From NCBI GenBank assembly GCA_964443325.1, contig CAYUCL010000040.1:1-19704 (forward strand): a DNA stretch of 19,704 nt, in the 5' to 3' direction. The notes under the pieces were generated by a model. It saw nothing but the letters and a program-made list of their open reading frames with translations, did not search any database and was not told the origin of the DNA. Below, one piece after another: positions 8,115 through 16,451 of the stretch (its first letter is position 1; each line of letters begins with the position of its first letter). A program made the position numbers and the translations under genes. The stretch comes from DAOUVR01 sp034430535 (lineage in GTDB: Bacteria; Chloroflexota; Dehalococcoidia; E44-bin15).

Positions 8115-9649
8115 TGCTGCCTCTTATGAAGAAAGCTTCCCATCTGGGGAACATAAAACCTATCCCTAATTGAGTCTCCAATCAAATTCCTGTGCCAGGC
8201 CAGATTATAAATCGTTTCCAAGGCTGAATAGTTATACTCTTCCAAGATATCCTGGCTTAGTTTTTCTGGCTGCAAAGCAAGGTCCCTTTCAGTTCTGTTC
8301 AGTTCATTGGTTGCTTTGTCTGTGGCAATTTTTCTCATTTTCGCTATCACTCGATTCAATTCCGGACACCGTTCTAGCGTAGAGGTGAGATTCCCTGTAC
8401 CCTCTGTCAATAAAGTGTTAAGCTCAGCAGCAAGTTTATCGTTGCTAACTTCCCATCGAAAGTCAAAATCGGCTAACGCCTTGCACAGAAGATACTCTGC
8501 CAACTCATCGCATTTCTCCAAACTGTTTTTAGGACTCTCGAAATCAACTAAGTCAGCCCTTAGTCCGACCCTGCCCCGTAAGGCTAATTTCAGTCCTTGT
8601 GCTACGTCTCTTAGATTGGCTACTCTCCTATTCATTAGTTCAACCGAGGCATATGTGTGGTCGATTGCTTTGGTGGTTGCCCTTATTGAAGCCTTTTTCT
8701 CCAGCCATGGGCAGGTTCTACTCTCCCTTACCGCCATATTGATCAAATCGATAATCCACCATGGAGCGGCTACCTTTCTCTCCACCTCTTCCAAGGTAGG
8801 GTAGGTTAAGGTCTCTGCTTCTTCTCCTTGCTGGAGGTGGTGTTCATCGACCATGAACTTCTCTTTCAGCATTATTTCTCGTTCTGTTTCCTTTTCTGGG
8901 AGATCCATATAGATAAGCTCCAGCCTGTCTAATAGAGGCCTCGGAACTTCGTTAACATGGCTAAATCCCAAAGGATTACCGGTGGCAATCAGGACTAAAT
9001 CCAATATATGTTCCCAGTTGTACTCTTCCAGAATTGCCTTCTTCTCCTCGAGAACCGGGTGCAACAATACCTGAACTTTGGTTCTAATCGCTGGCAGTTC
9101 ATCAATAAAGAGAATGCCCCGATTAGCCCTGAGGATGCCTGTTCCAGTAAAAACTTGAGGGTCTGAAGGGGACCTCCCCTGAGCTATGGCATGAATATCC
9201 TTGAGACCAAGAAGTTTAGCTTCGTTAGTGTACTCATTGCCTTGGATTCGTGAGAATCTTCTTTGCCCAGGAATGAACTCAACTCCGTATTCTTTTTGCG
9301 GATCTTTTGAAGAACGGCACCTGGCGCAGAGCAAGTCTTTGGGCCACAAAGGGTCATCATGATAGGGACAACCCCTTATCGCTGGAACTCGTGGCAAAAG
9401 CTTGGTCAAAGACCTGGCCAATCTGGTTTTTCCAGTGCCCTCTTCTGAGACCAAATAGGCATGGGTTCCTGATAATAAAGCCCTCAATACGTCCTGCTTT
9501 GCTTCTTCCCTGCCTTGAATATCGGGCAACGGGTCTTCACCCCTCCTGACTTTCTGCAAGATCGACCATCTTAGCTGATAAACCACCGATAAAGGCTTGT
9601 ATTCTCCTAAATCAATAGTCTTTGGCCTCTTTATTAAATCAAACTTCAT
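8111..9649 (-). CDS. AAA+ ATPase, magnesium-chelatase subunit I-like
   Basis: This AAA+ protein of 512 residues has Walker A SEEGTGKT (68-75), Walker B GILFIDELPA (178-187), sensor 1 IATGNP (221-226) and the LLDRLE arginine region (239-244). The GTGILRANRGILFIDE wording and the insert before it are typical of the ChlI/BchI helix-2-insert clade, which also includes MoxR. A cluster Cys94, His97, Cys108, Cys111 lies between Walker A and B and may bind zinc, as in archaeal-type ChlI relatives. The C-terminal ~200 residues are a helical extension that canonical ~340-residue ChlI lacks. The ATG at 9649 follows GAGAGGGAAGA, a good ribosome-binding site. It is the first gene of a two-gene unit with the VWA protein and probably powers remodelling of an unidentified client. 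Confidence 0.88.
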   Translation of the reverse strand: MKFDLIKRPKTIDLGEYKPLSVVYQLRWSILQKVRRGEDPLPDIQGREEAKQDVLRALLSGTHAYLVSEEGTGKTRLARSLTKLLPRVPAIRGCPYHDDPLWPKDLLCARCRSSKDPQKEYGVEFIPGQRRFSRIQGNEYTNEAKLLGLKDIHAIAQGRSPSDPQVFTGTGILRANRGILFIDELPAIRTKVQVLLHPVLEEKKAILEEYNWEHILDLVLIATGNPLGFSHVNEVPRPLLDRLELIYMDLPEKETEREIMLKEKFMVDEHHLQQGEEAETLTYPTLEEVERKVAAPWWIIDLINMAVRESRTCPWLEKKASIRATTKAIDHTYASVELMNRRVANLRDVAQGLKLALRGRVGLRADLVDFESPKNSLEKCDELAEYLLCKALADFDFRWEVSNDKLAAELNTLLTEGTGNLTSTLERCPELNRVIAKMRKIATDKATNELNRTERDLALQPEKLSQDILEEYNYSALETIYNLAWHRNLIGDSIRDRFYVPQMGSFLHKRQQ

Positions 9650-9729
9650 TCTTCCCTCTCATTCCTTTGGCACTGAGGTTAGCGGCGAAACCTAAAAGAA
9701 TGTTATCTCATAATATATGATACCACACT

Positions 9730-11007
9730 CTAGGCAGCCATATAAGAGTCGCCTACCGGTTTACTTACTGGACGGATAGTTAAGACCAGGGTCAGGGCTA
9801 CAGCGGCAAGGCCAGCAAAGACAAACCATATACCTTGATAATTGCCCCAGTTGTCATACACCCACCCGGCTAGCGGTGGTCCTGTTAGGCCTCCCAGCAT
9901 GTTTATGCCTATGATCAGGCCAAAAATGGTGCCGAACCTGGCTCTACCAAAATACTCCCTGCCCAGCGAAGGTCTCAGCGAATTGCCACCTCCATAACCA
10001 ATGCCGAATAGAATAAGGAAAAACACGAGCGACCAGGCACCAGCAGAGGCAGCATATCCAAAGAAGAACGATCCGATACCCATCATAGCAAAGGCTCCTG
10101 CCGCTGCAAGTCTCCTGTTCATTCTATCTCCGAGCCAGCCCAGACCAAATCGACCAGCGATACTTGTCAGCGGAATTGCGGTCGCTACGACGCTGGCCAT
10201 TGACCGAGAGAACCCAATACTGCTTAGGTACGGCATTACATGGGTAACTGTGGCACTCACGAACATCACCTGAAAAGTATACGCCAGTGCCAACTGCCAG
10301 AAGGTGCGACTCTTGAGGGCTGCCCTCGCATTGACCTCTACTTCGGCGGCTTGTGGCAAAGTCGACTCATCATTGGTTTTCGCTGTATCCATCGCTTCGC
10401 CGTCGGGTAGGTAGCCGTACTGTTCAGGCTTGTGTCGAAATACCAGCGATAGTGGCAGTACAATGACCAACATGCCTACAGCGAGAATAGTTATCGTCGT
10501 ACGCCAATCATACACATCGATGAGCTTAACCATCACCGGGATTAGCAGACCGCCTAAGCCGAAGCCTGACACTGCTATGCCGCTTGCCAGTCCCACTTTC
10601 CTGCGAAACCAGCCAGACACCGCTGTCATCAACACCGTCATAGTGCAACAACTAATGCCAACGGCCATCAGAGCTAGAGCCCCGTAGAACATAGCTAGGG
10701 ATGTTATGTGACTGAGTAGGAGCAATCCCCCAGCAGTAACAACCGCCCCGGTGAATATGAGCCTTCGTGGACCCCATCGGTCAACAAGTATTCCCAAAAG
10801 GGGCGCCAGAAGGCCCGCTTCCACACCGAGTAGAGACGGGCCAAGAGCTATCTGGGTGTAGCTCCAACCCATCTCATTTGCTATGGGCTCAAAGACAGTG
10901 GTAAATCCATAGAAGACAGCCCCACCAACGTAAAGCGCAGTCAGCAGAGAAGCACCAACAACCCACCACCCGAAGAACACCCTCGGAGGTTTCCAGTTTC
11001 GAGGCAT
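9730..11007 (-). CDS. MFS transporter, OFA/monocarboxylate-like
   Basis: This 12-helix MFS carrier of 425 residues opens with FFGWWVVGASLLTALYVGGA, the usual start of the oxalate/formate antiporter and monocarboxylate branch. The loop after helix 2 is GILVDRWGPRRLIF (72-85), and a hydrophilic central loop of about 35 residues separates the halves. Members usually move small organic acids across the cytoplasmic membrane. The ATG at 11007 is the first possible start, because an in-frame TAG sits two codons upstream; GGTGA lies 8 bases before it. The gene is divergent from the five-gene operon beginning at 11314, and the shared 306-bp intergenic region suggests it may import the operon's substrate. 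The family is firm, the substrate is not. Confidence 0.85.
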   Translation of the reverse strand: MPRNWKPPRVFFGWWVVGASLLTALYVGGAVFYGFTTVFEPIANEMGWSYTQIALGPSLLGVEAGLLAPLLGILVDRWGPRRLIFTGAVVTAGGLLLLSHITSLAMFYGALALMAVGISCCTMTVLMTAVSGWFRRKVGLASGIAVSGFGLGGLLIPVMVKLIDVYDWRTTITILAVGMLVIVLPLSLVFRHKPEQYGYLPDGEAMDTAKTNDESTLPQAAEVEVNARAALKSRTFWQLALAYTFQVMFVSATVTHVMPYLSSIGFSRSMASVVATAIPLTSIAGRFGLGWLGDRMNRRLAAAGAFAMMGIGSFFFGYAASAGAWSLVFFLILFGIGYGGGNSLRPSLGREYFGRARFGTIFGLIIGINMLGGLTGPPLAGWVYDNWGNYQGIWFVFAGLAAVALTLVLTIRPVSKPVGDSYMAA

Positions 11008-11313
11008 TAACTAGTTCACCATAACCCGGGAATTTCCAGGCCAGCGTCTTCAAGCAGGATATTTTCAGACGCCGACCCACTGCCGCAATGTCTGATACTA
11101 TCACCCTGGTTGTGCACTGTGCAAGGCTTGCCACTGACAATTGCCACCTTCGCAATGCAGGATGACACGAGACATCGCCCTCGATGCTGATTGCGTTATC
11201 GTGTTGGGTGGTATTATACTTTGAAGGTGTCAATGTAAGCCTCAGGGCGACGTTGCAATGTTAAACAACAATTGACTAGCAAGATGGAGGTTTTGCAGAA
11301 AGGAGGGGTACCG
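11008..11313. other. Divergent intergenic region with no gene
   Basis: This 306-bp spacer separates the OFA-like MFS gene from the five-gene operon and should hold both promoters. A candidate plus-strand promoter is listed separately. Open frames crossing it on the minus strand lack ribosome-binding sites and recognisable content. I see no strong palindrome that would mark an operator. Confidence 0.5.
11191..11220 (+). promoter_or_regulatory. Candidate promoter of the five-gene operon
   Basis: A -10-like TATACT (11215-11220, five of six) lies 18 bp after TTGCGT (11191-11196, a weak -35). It is about 95 bp before the first gene. The -10 box is good but the -35 is poor, so this is tentative. 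Confidence 0.35.
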
Positions 11314-12432
11314 ATGAAAATCATTGTTCTGGGAGGCGCTGGCGATATGGGGAGCCGGGCGGTTGAAGAGCTGGCAAAGGCCGAGGGGGTTGAGCAGGTT
11401 ACAATCGCGGATAGGAACCTGGAGGCTGCCCACCAAATTGCAAATAGGCTTCAAGAGGAAAAGGCCAAGGTGGATGTCAAATCCGTAGATGCCAACGACC
11501 ACCAGGGCCTGGTGGAGGCGATGCGTGGTTATGATGTGGCCGCATCTGCGCTCGGCCCGTTCTACCTCTTTGAAGCCAAGCTGGTGAGGGCGGCCATTGA
11601 AGCAGGTGTTGGCTATACCAGCATCTGCGATGATTGGCTCGCTGCAGACGAAGTGATCAATCAGTTCTCTGAAAAGGCCCGCGAAAAAGGAGTCACGGTC
11701 ATTAACGGACTGGGCACCAGCCCTGGAATCTCCAATATCGGTGTAGGTTATTTTAATCAGCAGATGGACAAGCTGCGCAGAGTGGAGATTTATGTTTACA
11801 TGCCTTTGAACGCAGGTGGAGGTGAGGCGGTTGTAGGACATACCCTGTTCATTATGAGTGGAAAGATCGCAGTCTGGCGGGATGGGGAACGGACGATGGT
11901 TCGCCCCTGTAGCGAGGAGCGGGTAGTTGAATTTCCTCGTTTTGGACCGGTTAAAGTCTGGAATATGGGCCATGGCGAGCCAGTGACGGTGCCTCTCTTC
12001 GTTCAGGGAGTAGAGGAGGTCAATTTCTTCATGGGTTTCGGCAAGGGTTCCAACTTGTTCGTTTTGCCCGCCAAACTACGACTTTTCGGCGGTAAACGGC
12101 TCCAGCGCGTGCTGACCAAGCTCCTGAGCAGACTCGAACACATGGGCAAGCCTCAGGAGCCGGAATGGGGTGCGCTCCGTATCGATGCCTGGGGCGAGCG
12201 AGGCGGCGAGGAGGTACATGAGATCGCCTGCGGTATCGGCCAGATGCGGGAGGCGACCGGTGTCTCTCTGGCCATCGGAACTCTGATGCTCGCACGAAAG
12301 GAGATCCTCACCAAAGAGGGAGGAGTCTACGGTCCGGAGGCATGCCTGGAACCGATCAAGTTCTTGACCTATTTAAAAGAGATGGGAATTGCAGCATACT
12401 TTGACCTGGAGATGACCAAGCCAGTTGTCTGA
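11314..12432 (+). CDS. Saccharopine dehydrogenase-like NAD(P)-dependent oxidoreductase
   Basis: From the ATG at 11314, which has a clear AAAGGAGG 8 bases upstream, the protein is 372 residues. It opens with a Rossmann dinucleotide fold: MKIIVLGGAGDMGS (glycine loop 7-13) and an acidic Asp33 at the end of the second strand, favouring NAD(H). The family groups saccharopine dehydrogenases and many uncharacterised oxidoreductases acting on amino or 2-oxo acids, so the reaction is not defined. An upstream in-frame TTG at 11272 exists but would place the ribosome-binding site inside the gene. It is the first gene of a tight plus-strand run with VOC, ThDP and UxaA-type enzymes, so it probably serves the same pathway. 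Confidence 0.8.
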   Translation: MKIIVLGGAGDMGSRAVEELAKAEGVEQVTIADRNLEAAHQIANRLQEEKAKVDVKSVDANDHQGLVEAMRGYDVAASALGPFYLFEAKLVRAAIEAGVGYTSICDDWLAADEVINQFSEKAREKGVTVINGLGTSPGISNIGVGYFNQQMDKLRRVEIYVYMPLNAGGGEAVVGHTLFIMSGKIAVWRDGERTMVRPCSEERVVEFPRFGPVKVWNMGHGEPVTVPLFVQGVEEVNFFMGFGKGSNLFVLPAKLRLFGGKRLQRVLTKLLSRLEHMGKPQEPEWGALRIDAWGERGGEEVHEIACGIGQMREATGVSLAIGTLMLARKEILTKEGGVYGPEACLEPIKFLTYLKEMGIAAYFDLEMTKPVV

Positions 12433-12478
12433 GTTACTCAAGACCTGAAGCTCTATATAAAACCTTCGGGAGATGCAA

Positions 12479-13039
12479 ATGATATCGGATGATATTAAAA
12501 AACAGCTAAGACTCCCAAAGCTAGGGCAGATGGGCTATGTGGTGCCCGACATTAATAAGGCAATCGCTTATTACAAAGACACCCTTGGTATAAGCCCGTG
12601 GATACTGCTGGATGAGAGGCCTAAGCCCTGTATTGAGAAGGGAAAAGAGATACACCCGCTATTGAGGATAGCTCTAGCATATTCAGGTTCAGTCCAGATA
12701 GAGCTTATTCAGGTAGCGGAAGGGGAAAGCCTGCACCTGAATCATGTTAAGGAAGCCAAAGAGGAGGCGCATCACCTGGGTTATATGGTGCAGGACATAA
12801 ATAAAAGGCTGGATGCCTGCCATAAGATGGGAATAGATGTACTGCAACGAGGTACTATAAAGGATACCGGTCTTACCGTAGATTATGCGTATTTAGACAC
12901 CACCAAACGGGAAGGCATCATCCTCGAGTTCATACAGTGGCGTTTGGGCCCAATACGCATTCCCATAAACAGGTTCGTTTTCAAGGTAGCCTGCTGGGCA
13001 GGGTCCAGGACTTTGCTTAAGGGACGGGTAATCAAGTAG
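12479..13039 (+). CDS. VOC-fold (glyoxalase/epimerase-like) protein
   Basis: This protein of 186 residues contains two vicinal-oxygen-chelate modules: LGQMGYVVPDINKAIAYYKD near the start and HHLGYMVQDINKRLDACHKM in the middle, ending with the metal Glu in IILEFIQW. The family includes methylmalonyl-CoA epimerase, glyoxalase I and ring-cleaving dioxygenases; the style here is epimerase or lyase-like. The first metal position, normally His, is Gln in LGQMGYVV; Gln also occurs there in some glyoxalases. I choose the second ATG (12479) because GGGAG ends just before the first ATG (12473) and stands 6 bases from the second. It lies 46 bp after the dehydrogenase-like gene in the same operon. The substrate is unknown. 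Confidence 0.8.
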   Translation: MISDDIKKQLRLPKLGQMGYVVPDINKAIAYYKDTLGISPWILLDERPKPCIEKGKEIHPLLRIALAYSGSVQIELIQVAEGESLHLNHVKEAKEEAHHLGYMVQDINKRLDACHKMGIDVLQRGTIKDTGLTVDYAYLDTTKREGIILEFIQWRLGPIRIPINRFVFKVACWAGSRTLLKGRVIK

Positions 13040-13056
13040 CATAAAGTCTGGCAGGC

Positions 13057-13072
13057 AGAGCCTTGCTCTTTT
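13057..13072 (+). terminator. Weak hairpin with T-run, possible internal attenuator
   Basis: AGAGC-CTT-GCTCT (13057-13069) is followed by a few T residues. The stem is only 5 bp, so at most it would give partial termination between the VOC gene and the ThDP enzyme gene. Confidence 0.2.
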
Positions 13073-13110
13073 AGTATTTTGGAAGAAACCAAATATAGAA
13101 AGGAGACACT

Positions 13111-14778
13111 ATGGGCGAGATATACGGAGGCCATCTGGTTGCTAAGTATCTCAAGGAGGTTGAAGGGGTAACCACGATCTTTGCGCTTACCGGTGGGCAT
13201 ATCGACAGGATTTTCGATGGGTGCTTCGAGTATGGGGTAAAGATAATCGATGTACGTCATGAACAGGCCGCTGCAATGATGGCCCATTCGTGGTCGATAT
13301 TTCGGCAACAGCCGGGCGTATGCCTGGTTACTGCTGGCCCAGGGTTTACTAATTCACTGACCGGGCTGGTGAATGCCTATCTTGACAATGCCCCTATCGT
13401 ACTGCTGAGTGGCACCGCCCCTGTACGCGACTGGGAAAAAGGCGCCCTTCAGGAGATGAATCAATCGGATATGGTCAAGTCCGTAGTGAAGTGGTCTGGC
13501 GTATGCTATGACACCAAACGGATCCCCGAGTACCTCTCCAAGGCCTTCCGACATGCGGTCTCCGGTCGTCCCGGACCGGTATTCCTGGAGTTGCCGCCGG
13601 ATGTCCTGAATATAAAGGTCATTGAAGAAGAAGTGCCGGTACCAAACAGGGGAAACAGGATATACAAGTCCATGCCCGATCCCGCAGCTATTGAAGAGGC
13701 TGCATCTCTTATCAATAGCTCTGAAAAACCACTGCTGGTTGGAGGAAGTGGGGTAGGGTTTAGCGATTGTGACAAAGAGCTACTGGATTTCGTCGATAAA
13801 ACAGGTATCCCTTTCATCCTGCTCAATAATGGCAGGGGAGCAATCCCCGATGGGCATCCACTATCTCTATGGGATGGTGGCCAGATGGCCCTGCTGACCG
13901 CCTTATCTCAGGCGGACCTGGTAATTGTCCTTGGGCTTCGATTCAACTGGCTTGTCGGGTTTGGACAGGGATTCCCACAGGCAAAGGTTGTCAGGGTGGA
14001 TATAGAACCCACCGAGATAGATAGAAATAGAGGTTCGGATATCGGTCTGGCGGGCGATATCGGCCTCAGCCTCAAGCAGCTCAATACATTGGTGGAGAAG
14101 AGAGACCATGGTAGCTGGCTCAAAGCACTGCGCGATTCATACCTGCCCTTGATTGCAGGTGAACTTGAGCAGCGGCAGAGGACAACGGAACCCATCCATC
14201 CGGCTCGCCTGGTAGAACAGATAAGGGAAGCTACGCAGGATAATGCTATCTATGTAGTTGATGGCGGGGATACCTCTTACTATGGAATGGTTGGGCTAAA
14301 GGCCAAAGAGAAGTCCTCGGTACTAGCTACGGCTGCCGGCCTGCTTGGATGTCTTGGTACCGGGGTACCTTTTGGCATTGGTGCCAAGGTGGCAAGGCCT
14401 GACGAGACCGTGGTTGTAATCAACGGAGACGGTTCCTTTGGACTGAACGCCATGGAGTTCGATACCGCCGTACGCCACAACATACCTTTTGTTTGCGTAA
14501 TATTCAACGACCAGGCATGGGGGATGATCAAACATGGCCAGGAAATGTCGTATGGCTCTGAACGGGTGATGGGTTCGGAGCTGGGCCTTGTCCACTACGA
14601 GAAGGTGGTTGAGGCATTGGGGGGCTACGGTGAGCTGGTGAGAAAAGATGATGAAATCATACCGGCCCTGAAAAGGGCGCTTGATTCCGGCAAGCCGGCG
14701 TGTATCAATGTATTAACCGACCCAACAGTGACCAGCCCGGCGACCCTGCTATTCGTTGCTTCCCTGACCATGGAGTAG
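13111..14778 (+). CDS. ThDP-dependent enzyme, acetolactate synthase-like
   Basis: The 555 residues show the three-domain order of the acetolactate synthase / 2-oxo acid decarboxylase superfamily: an N-terminal PYR domain with catalytic Glu51 in RHEQAAAMMAH, a central Rossmann-like domain (about 190-325), and a C-terminal PP domain with the ThDP-Mg motif GDGSFG (439-444) ending at Asn466 in FNDQAWGM. It would cleave or join a 2-oxo acid, or an acyl group, through a ThDP carbanion. Related families include acetolactate synthase, sulfoacetaldehyde acetyltransferase, oxalyl-CoA decarboxylase and 2-hydroxyacyl-CoA lyase; no motif I can see settles the choice. There is no regulatory small subunit or other branched-chain amino acid gene nearby, which argues against a biosynthetic role. 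The ATG follows AAAGGAGACACT, a strong ribosome-binding site. Confidence 0.85.
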   Translation: MGEIYGGHLVAKYLKEVEGVTTIFALTGGHIDRIFDGCFEYGVKIIDVRHEQAAAMMAHSWSIFRQQPGVCLVTAGPGFTNSLTGLVNAYLDNAPIVLLSGTAPVRDWEKGALQEMNQSDMVKSVVKWSGVCYDTKRIPEYLSKAFRHAVSGRPGPVFLELPPDVLNIKVIEEEVPVPNRGNRIYKSMPDPAAIEEAASLINSSEKPLLVGGSGVGFSDCDKELLDFVDKTGIPFILLNNGRGAIPDGHPLSLWDGGQMALLTALSQADLVIVLGLRFNWLVGFGQGFPQAKVVRVDIEPTEIDRNRGSDIGLAGDIGLSLKQLNTLVEKRDHGSWLKALRDSYLPLIAGELEQRQRTTEPIHPARLVEQIREATQDNAIYVVDGGDTSYYGMVGLKAKEKSSVLATAAGLLGCLGTGVPFGIGAKVARPDETVVVINGDGSFGLNAMEFDTAVRHNIPFVCVIFNDQAWGMIKHGQEMSYGSERVMGSELGLVHYEKVVEALGGYGELVRKDDEIIPALKRALDSGKPACINVLTDPTVTSPATLLFVASLTME

Positions 14779-14861
14779 ATGTCACCGTCAGGTTGAAAAC
14801 AGCCATTTCGCGTCCGAGCCGTTTTTAAACATGACGCTGGGAAGAATTGGAGGCAAACCTG

Positions 14862-15140
14862 GTGAAAAGCAATGCTTTGAAGATAGATGAGAGCGATAAT
14901 GTCGCCGTAGCCACGCAATCTATAAATAAGGGCGACCAAATCGTAGTTAGTGGGGAGTCATTATGTAAAGCCGTCGAGGATGTAGAGCTTGGCCATAAGG
15001 TAGCGCTTATGCCTATCGTGGCCGGTGAGAGTGTGTTGCGCTATGGCGAGCCGATAGTGCAGGCTACCCGCGACATAGGCCGGGGCGAATGGGTGCATGT
15101 GCACAATACACAGCCTATCCCCGGCGATTTGAAGGAATAG
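14862..15140 (+). CDS. UxaA/SuyA-type lyase small subunit (SAF domain)
   Basis: This 92-residue SAF-domain protein corresponds to the N-terminal part of altronate and galactarate dehydratases. In some bacteria it is a separate subunit, as in SuyA of (R)-sulfolactate sulfo-lyase. Visible features are DNVAVATQSINKGDQI, the central LGHKVALMPIVAGESVLRYGEPIV and the end GEWVHVHN. I choose GTG at 14862 because GGAGG stands 8 bases before it; an in-frame TTG at 14847 would overlap that site. The partner large subunit starts 21 bp downstream. Together they would make a metal-dependent dehydratase or sulfo-lyase acting on a hydroxy acid. The enzyme family is clear, the substrate is not. Confidence 0.85.
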   Translation: MKSNALKIDESDNVAVATQSINKGDQIVVSGESLCKAVEDVELGHKVALMPIVAGESVLRYGEPIVQATRDIGRGEWVHVHNTQPIPGDLKE

Positions 15141-15161
15141 TACCTGCGGAGGTGATGGCGC

Positions 15162-16313
15162 ATGGAGTTCCTTGGTTATAAACGCGAAGACGGCAGGTTT
15201 GGTGTTCGCAATCATATGCTGGTAATGTCGTCGGTTTGCTGTGCCAACGGCGTTATCGATGCTATAGGCAGAGCGCTGCCCGAGGTAGTAACCGTGACAC
15301 ATGCCTACGGGTGCGGCTACGGCCCGGAGGATTTTGTCGTGAGCCAGCGTGTGCTTTCAGGGTTAATCAACAATGCCAATGTCGGCGCCGTTCTGGTCAT
15401 CGGTCTTGGCTGTGAAATGCTCAAGGCCGAATCCCTCGCTCAGTCAGCTCAGGGCAAGCTGGCAGAAGCCCTGGTGATTCAGAAAGCCGGCGGCAGCGCT
15501 GCTACAACCGCCAGGGGCATAGAGATCGCCACCGAATTCCTCAAAGAGCTGAAAGCCCAGGAGCGGGTGTTGGCACCGGTAAGTGAGCTGGTGGTAGGGC
15601 TTGAATGCGGCGGGTCGGATGCATTGTCTGGTGTCACCGCAAATCCATCAGTCGGTGCTGCCGCTGACCGCTTTGTAAATGAAGGGGCAACGGTCATCCT
15701 CGGCGAGACGACCGAGATGATAGGCACCGCACACATACTCAAGCGCCGTTGTGCCACCGCAGAGCTGGGCGAACAGGTTGAGCGCCTGGTGAGTGATTGT
15801 GAGAAGCAGGTGCGGGCGACGCTGGGGCCGCTGGCGGGGATGGTCATAGCGCCGGGCAACATCGAGGGAGGCCTGTCGTCCATAACCGAGAAATCTCTGG
15901 GCTGCATCATGAAGGCCGGCACGACGCCGATAAATGAGGTGCTTCAATATGCCTATCGGCCATCGAAGCGTGGCCTGGTTATCATGGATACCCCCGGTTT
16001 CGATATCGACTCGATGGCTGGCTTTGCGGCGGGTGGAGCGCAGATAATCATTTTCACCACCGGCCGCGGCTCGACAGCCGGGTTCCCCGCCGTCCCGGTA
16101 GTAAAGGTGGCGAGCAATTCGCCGACGTACAACAGCATGCGCGGCGACATGGACGTAAATGCCGGCTCGATAATAGACGACGGCAGAACCATTGATGAGG
16201 TCGGCCAGGAGCTATTCGACCTGTCTATCCGTGTCGCCGGCGGCGAGCAAACCTGCGCCGAGATAAACAAATCGGCCGCCTTCAGCTACTTGAAGCAGGG
16301 CCCAACATTCTAG
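15162..16313 (+). CDS. UxaA/SuyB-type lyase large subunit
   Basis: This 383-residue catalytic subunit of the UxaA family opens with GYKREDGRFGVRNHMLV and contains THAYGCGYG (46-54), GLECGGSDALSGVTANP (146-162), EKSLGCIMKAG and DTPGFDIDSMAGFAAGG followed by FTTGRGSTAGFP. The family includes altronate and galactarate dehydratases and the large subunit of (R)-sulfolactate sulfo-lyase; its members need a metal, usually iron, in the active site. Being split from the SAF domain, it most resembles SuyAB and unassigned relatives in architecture. The ATG follows GGAGGTGAT, a strong ribosome-binding site. Its last 31 codons recur, degenerate, about 1.2 kb downstream as an apparent gene relic. Confidence 0.9.
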   Translation: MEFLGYKREDGRFGVRNHMLVMSSVCCANGVIDAIGRALPEVVTVTHAYGCGYGPEDFVVSQRVLSGLINNANVGAVLVIGLGCEMLKAESLAQSAQGKLAEALVIQKAGGSAATTARGIEIATEFLKELKAQERVLAPVSELVVGLECGGSDALSGVTANPSVGAAADRFVNEGATVILGETTEMIGTAHILKRRCATAELGEQVERLVSDCEKQVRATLGPLAGMVIAPGNIEGGLSSITEKSLGCIMKAGTTPINEVLQYAYRPSKRGLVIMDTPGFDIDSMAGFAAGGAQIIIFTTGRGSTAGFPAVPVVKVASNSPTYNSMRGDMDVNAGSIIDDGRTIDEVGQELFDLSIRVAGGEQTCAEINKSAAFSYLKQGPTF

Positions 16314-16325
16314 CAGCAACAAGTT

Positions 16326-16349
16326 GGAACCGGCCGAGCGAGCGGCAAT
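16326..16349 (+). repeat. 24-bp direct repeat, copy 1
   Basis: This 24-base sequence beginning GGAACCGGCCGAGCG recurs without change at 17503-17526. Both copies lie just downstream of a UxaA-type large-subunit 3' end (intact gene here, relic there), at nearly the same distance from the stop codon. It is therefore best read as conserved flank of a duplicated segment. Confidence 0.8.
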
Positions 16350-16409
16350 GAAGCGGTCGGAACACATGCGCTGTAGCTGCACAATCTGGTGCATTGTTTG
16401 GGTGGCTCG

Positions 16410-16437
16410 TTGACAAGGAGCAGCGGTCTGTTATCCT
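16410..16437 (+). promoter_or_regulatory. Sigma70-like promoter for the DUF1295 gene
   Basis: A consensus -35 TTGACA (16410-16415) is followed by 16 bp and TATCCT (16432-16437, four of six). It would start transcription about 8 bases before the ATG at 16452, giving a very short leader. It separates the DUF1295 gene from the preceding operon. Confidence 0.45.
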
Positions 16438-16451
16438 TTGAGTAGAATCTA

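Noticed and set aside
11242..11973. 243-residue minus-strand open frame opposite the saccharopine dehydrogenase-like gene
   Set aside because: It is the antisense of a Rossmann-fold coding region with a good ribosome-binding site and shows no domain of its own.
14793..14829. Possible terminator (AAAAC...GTTTTT) between the ThDP gene and the small UxaA-type subunit
   Set aside because: The stem is only 5 bp, then a mismatch and two pairs; too weak to call, and the downstream genes appear to be in the same operon.
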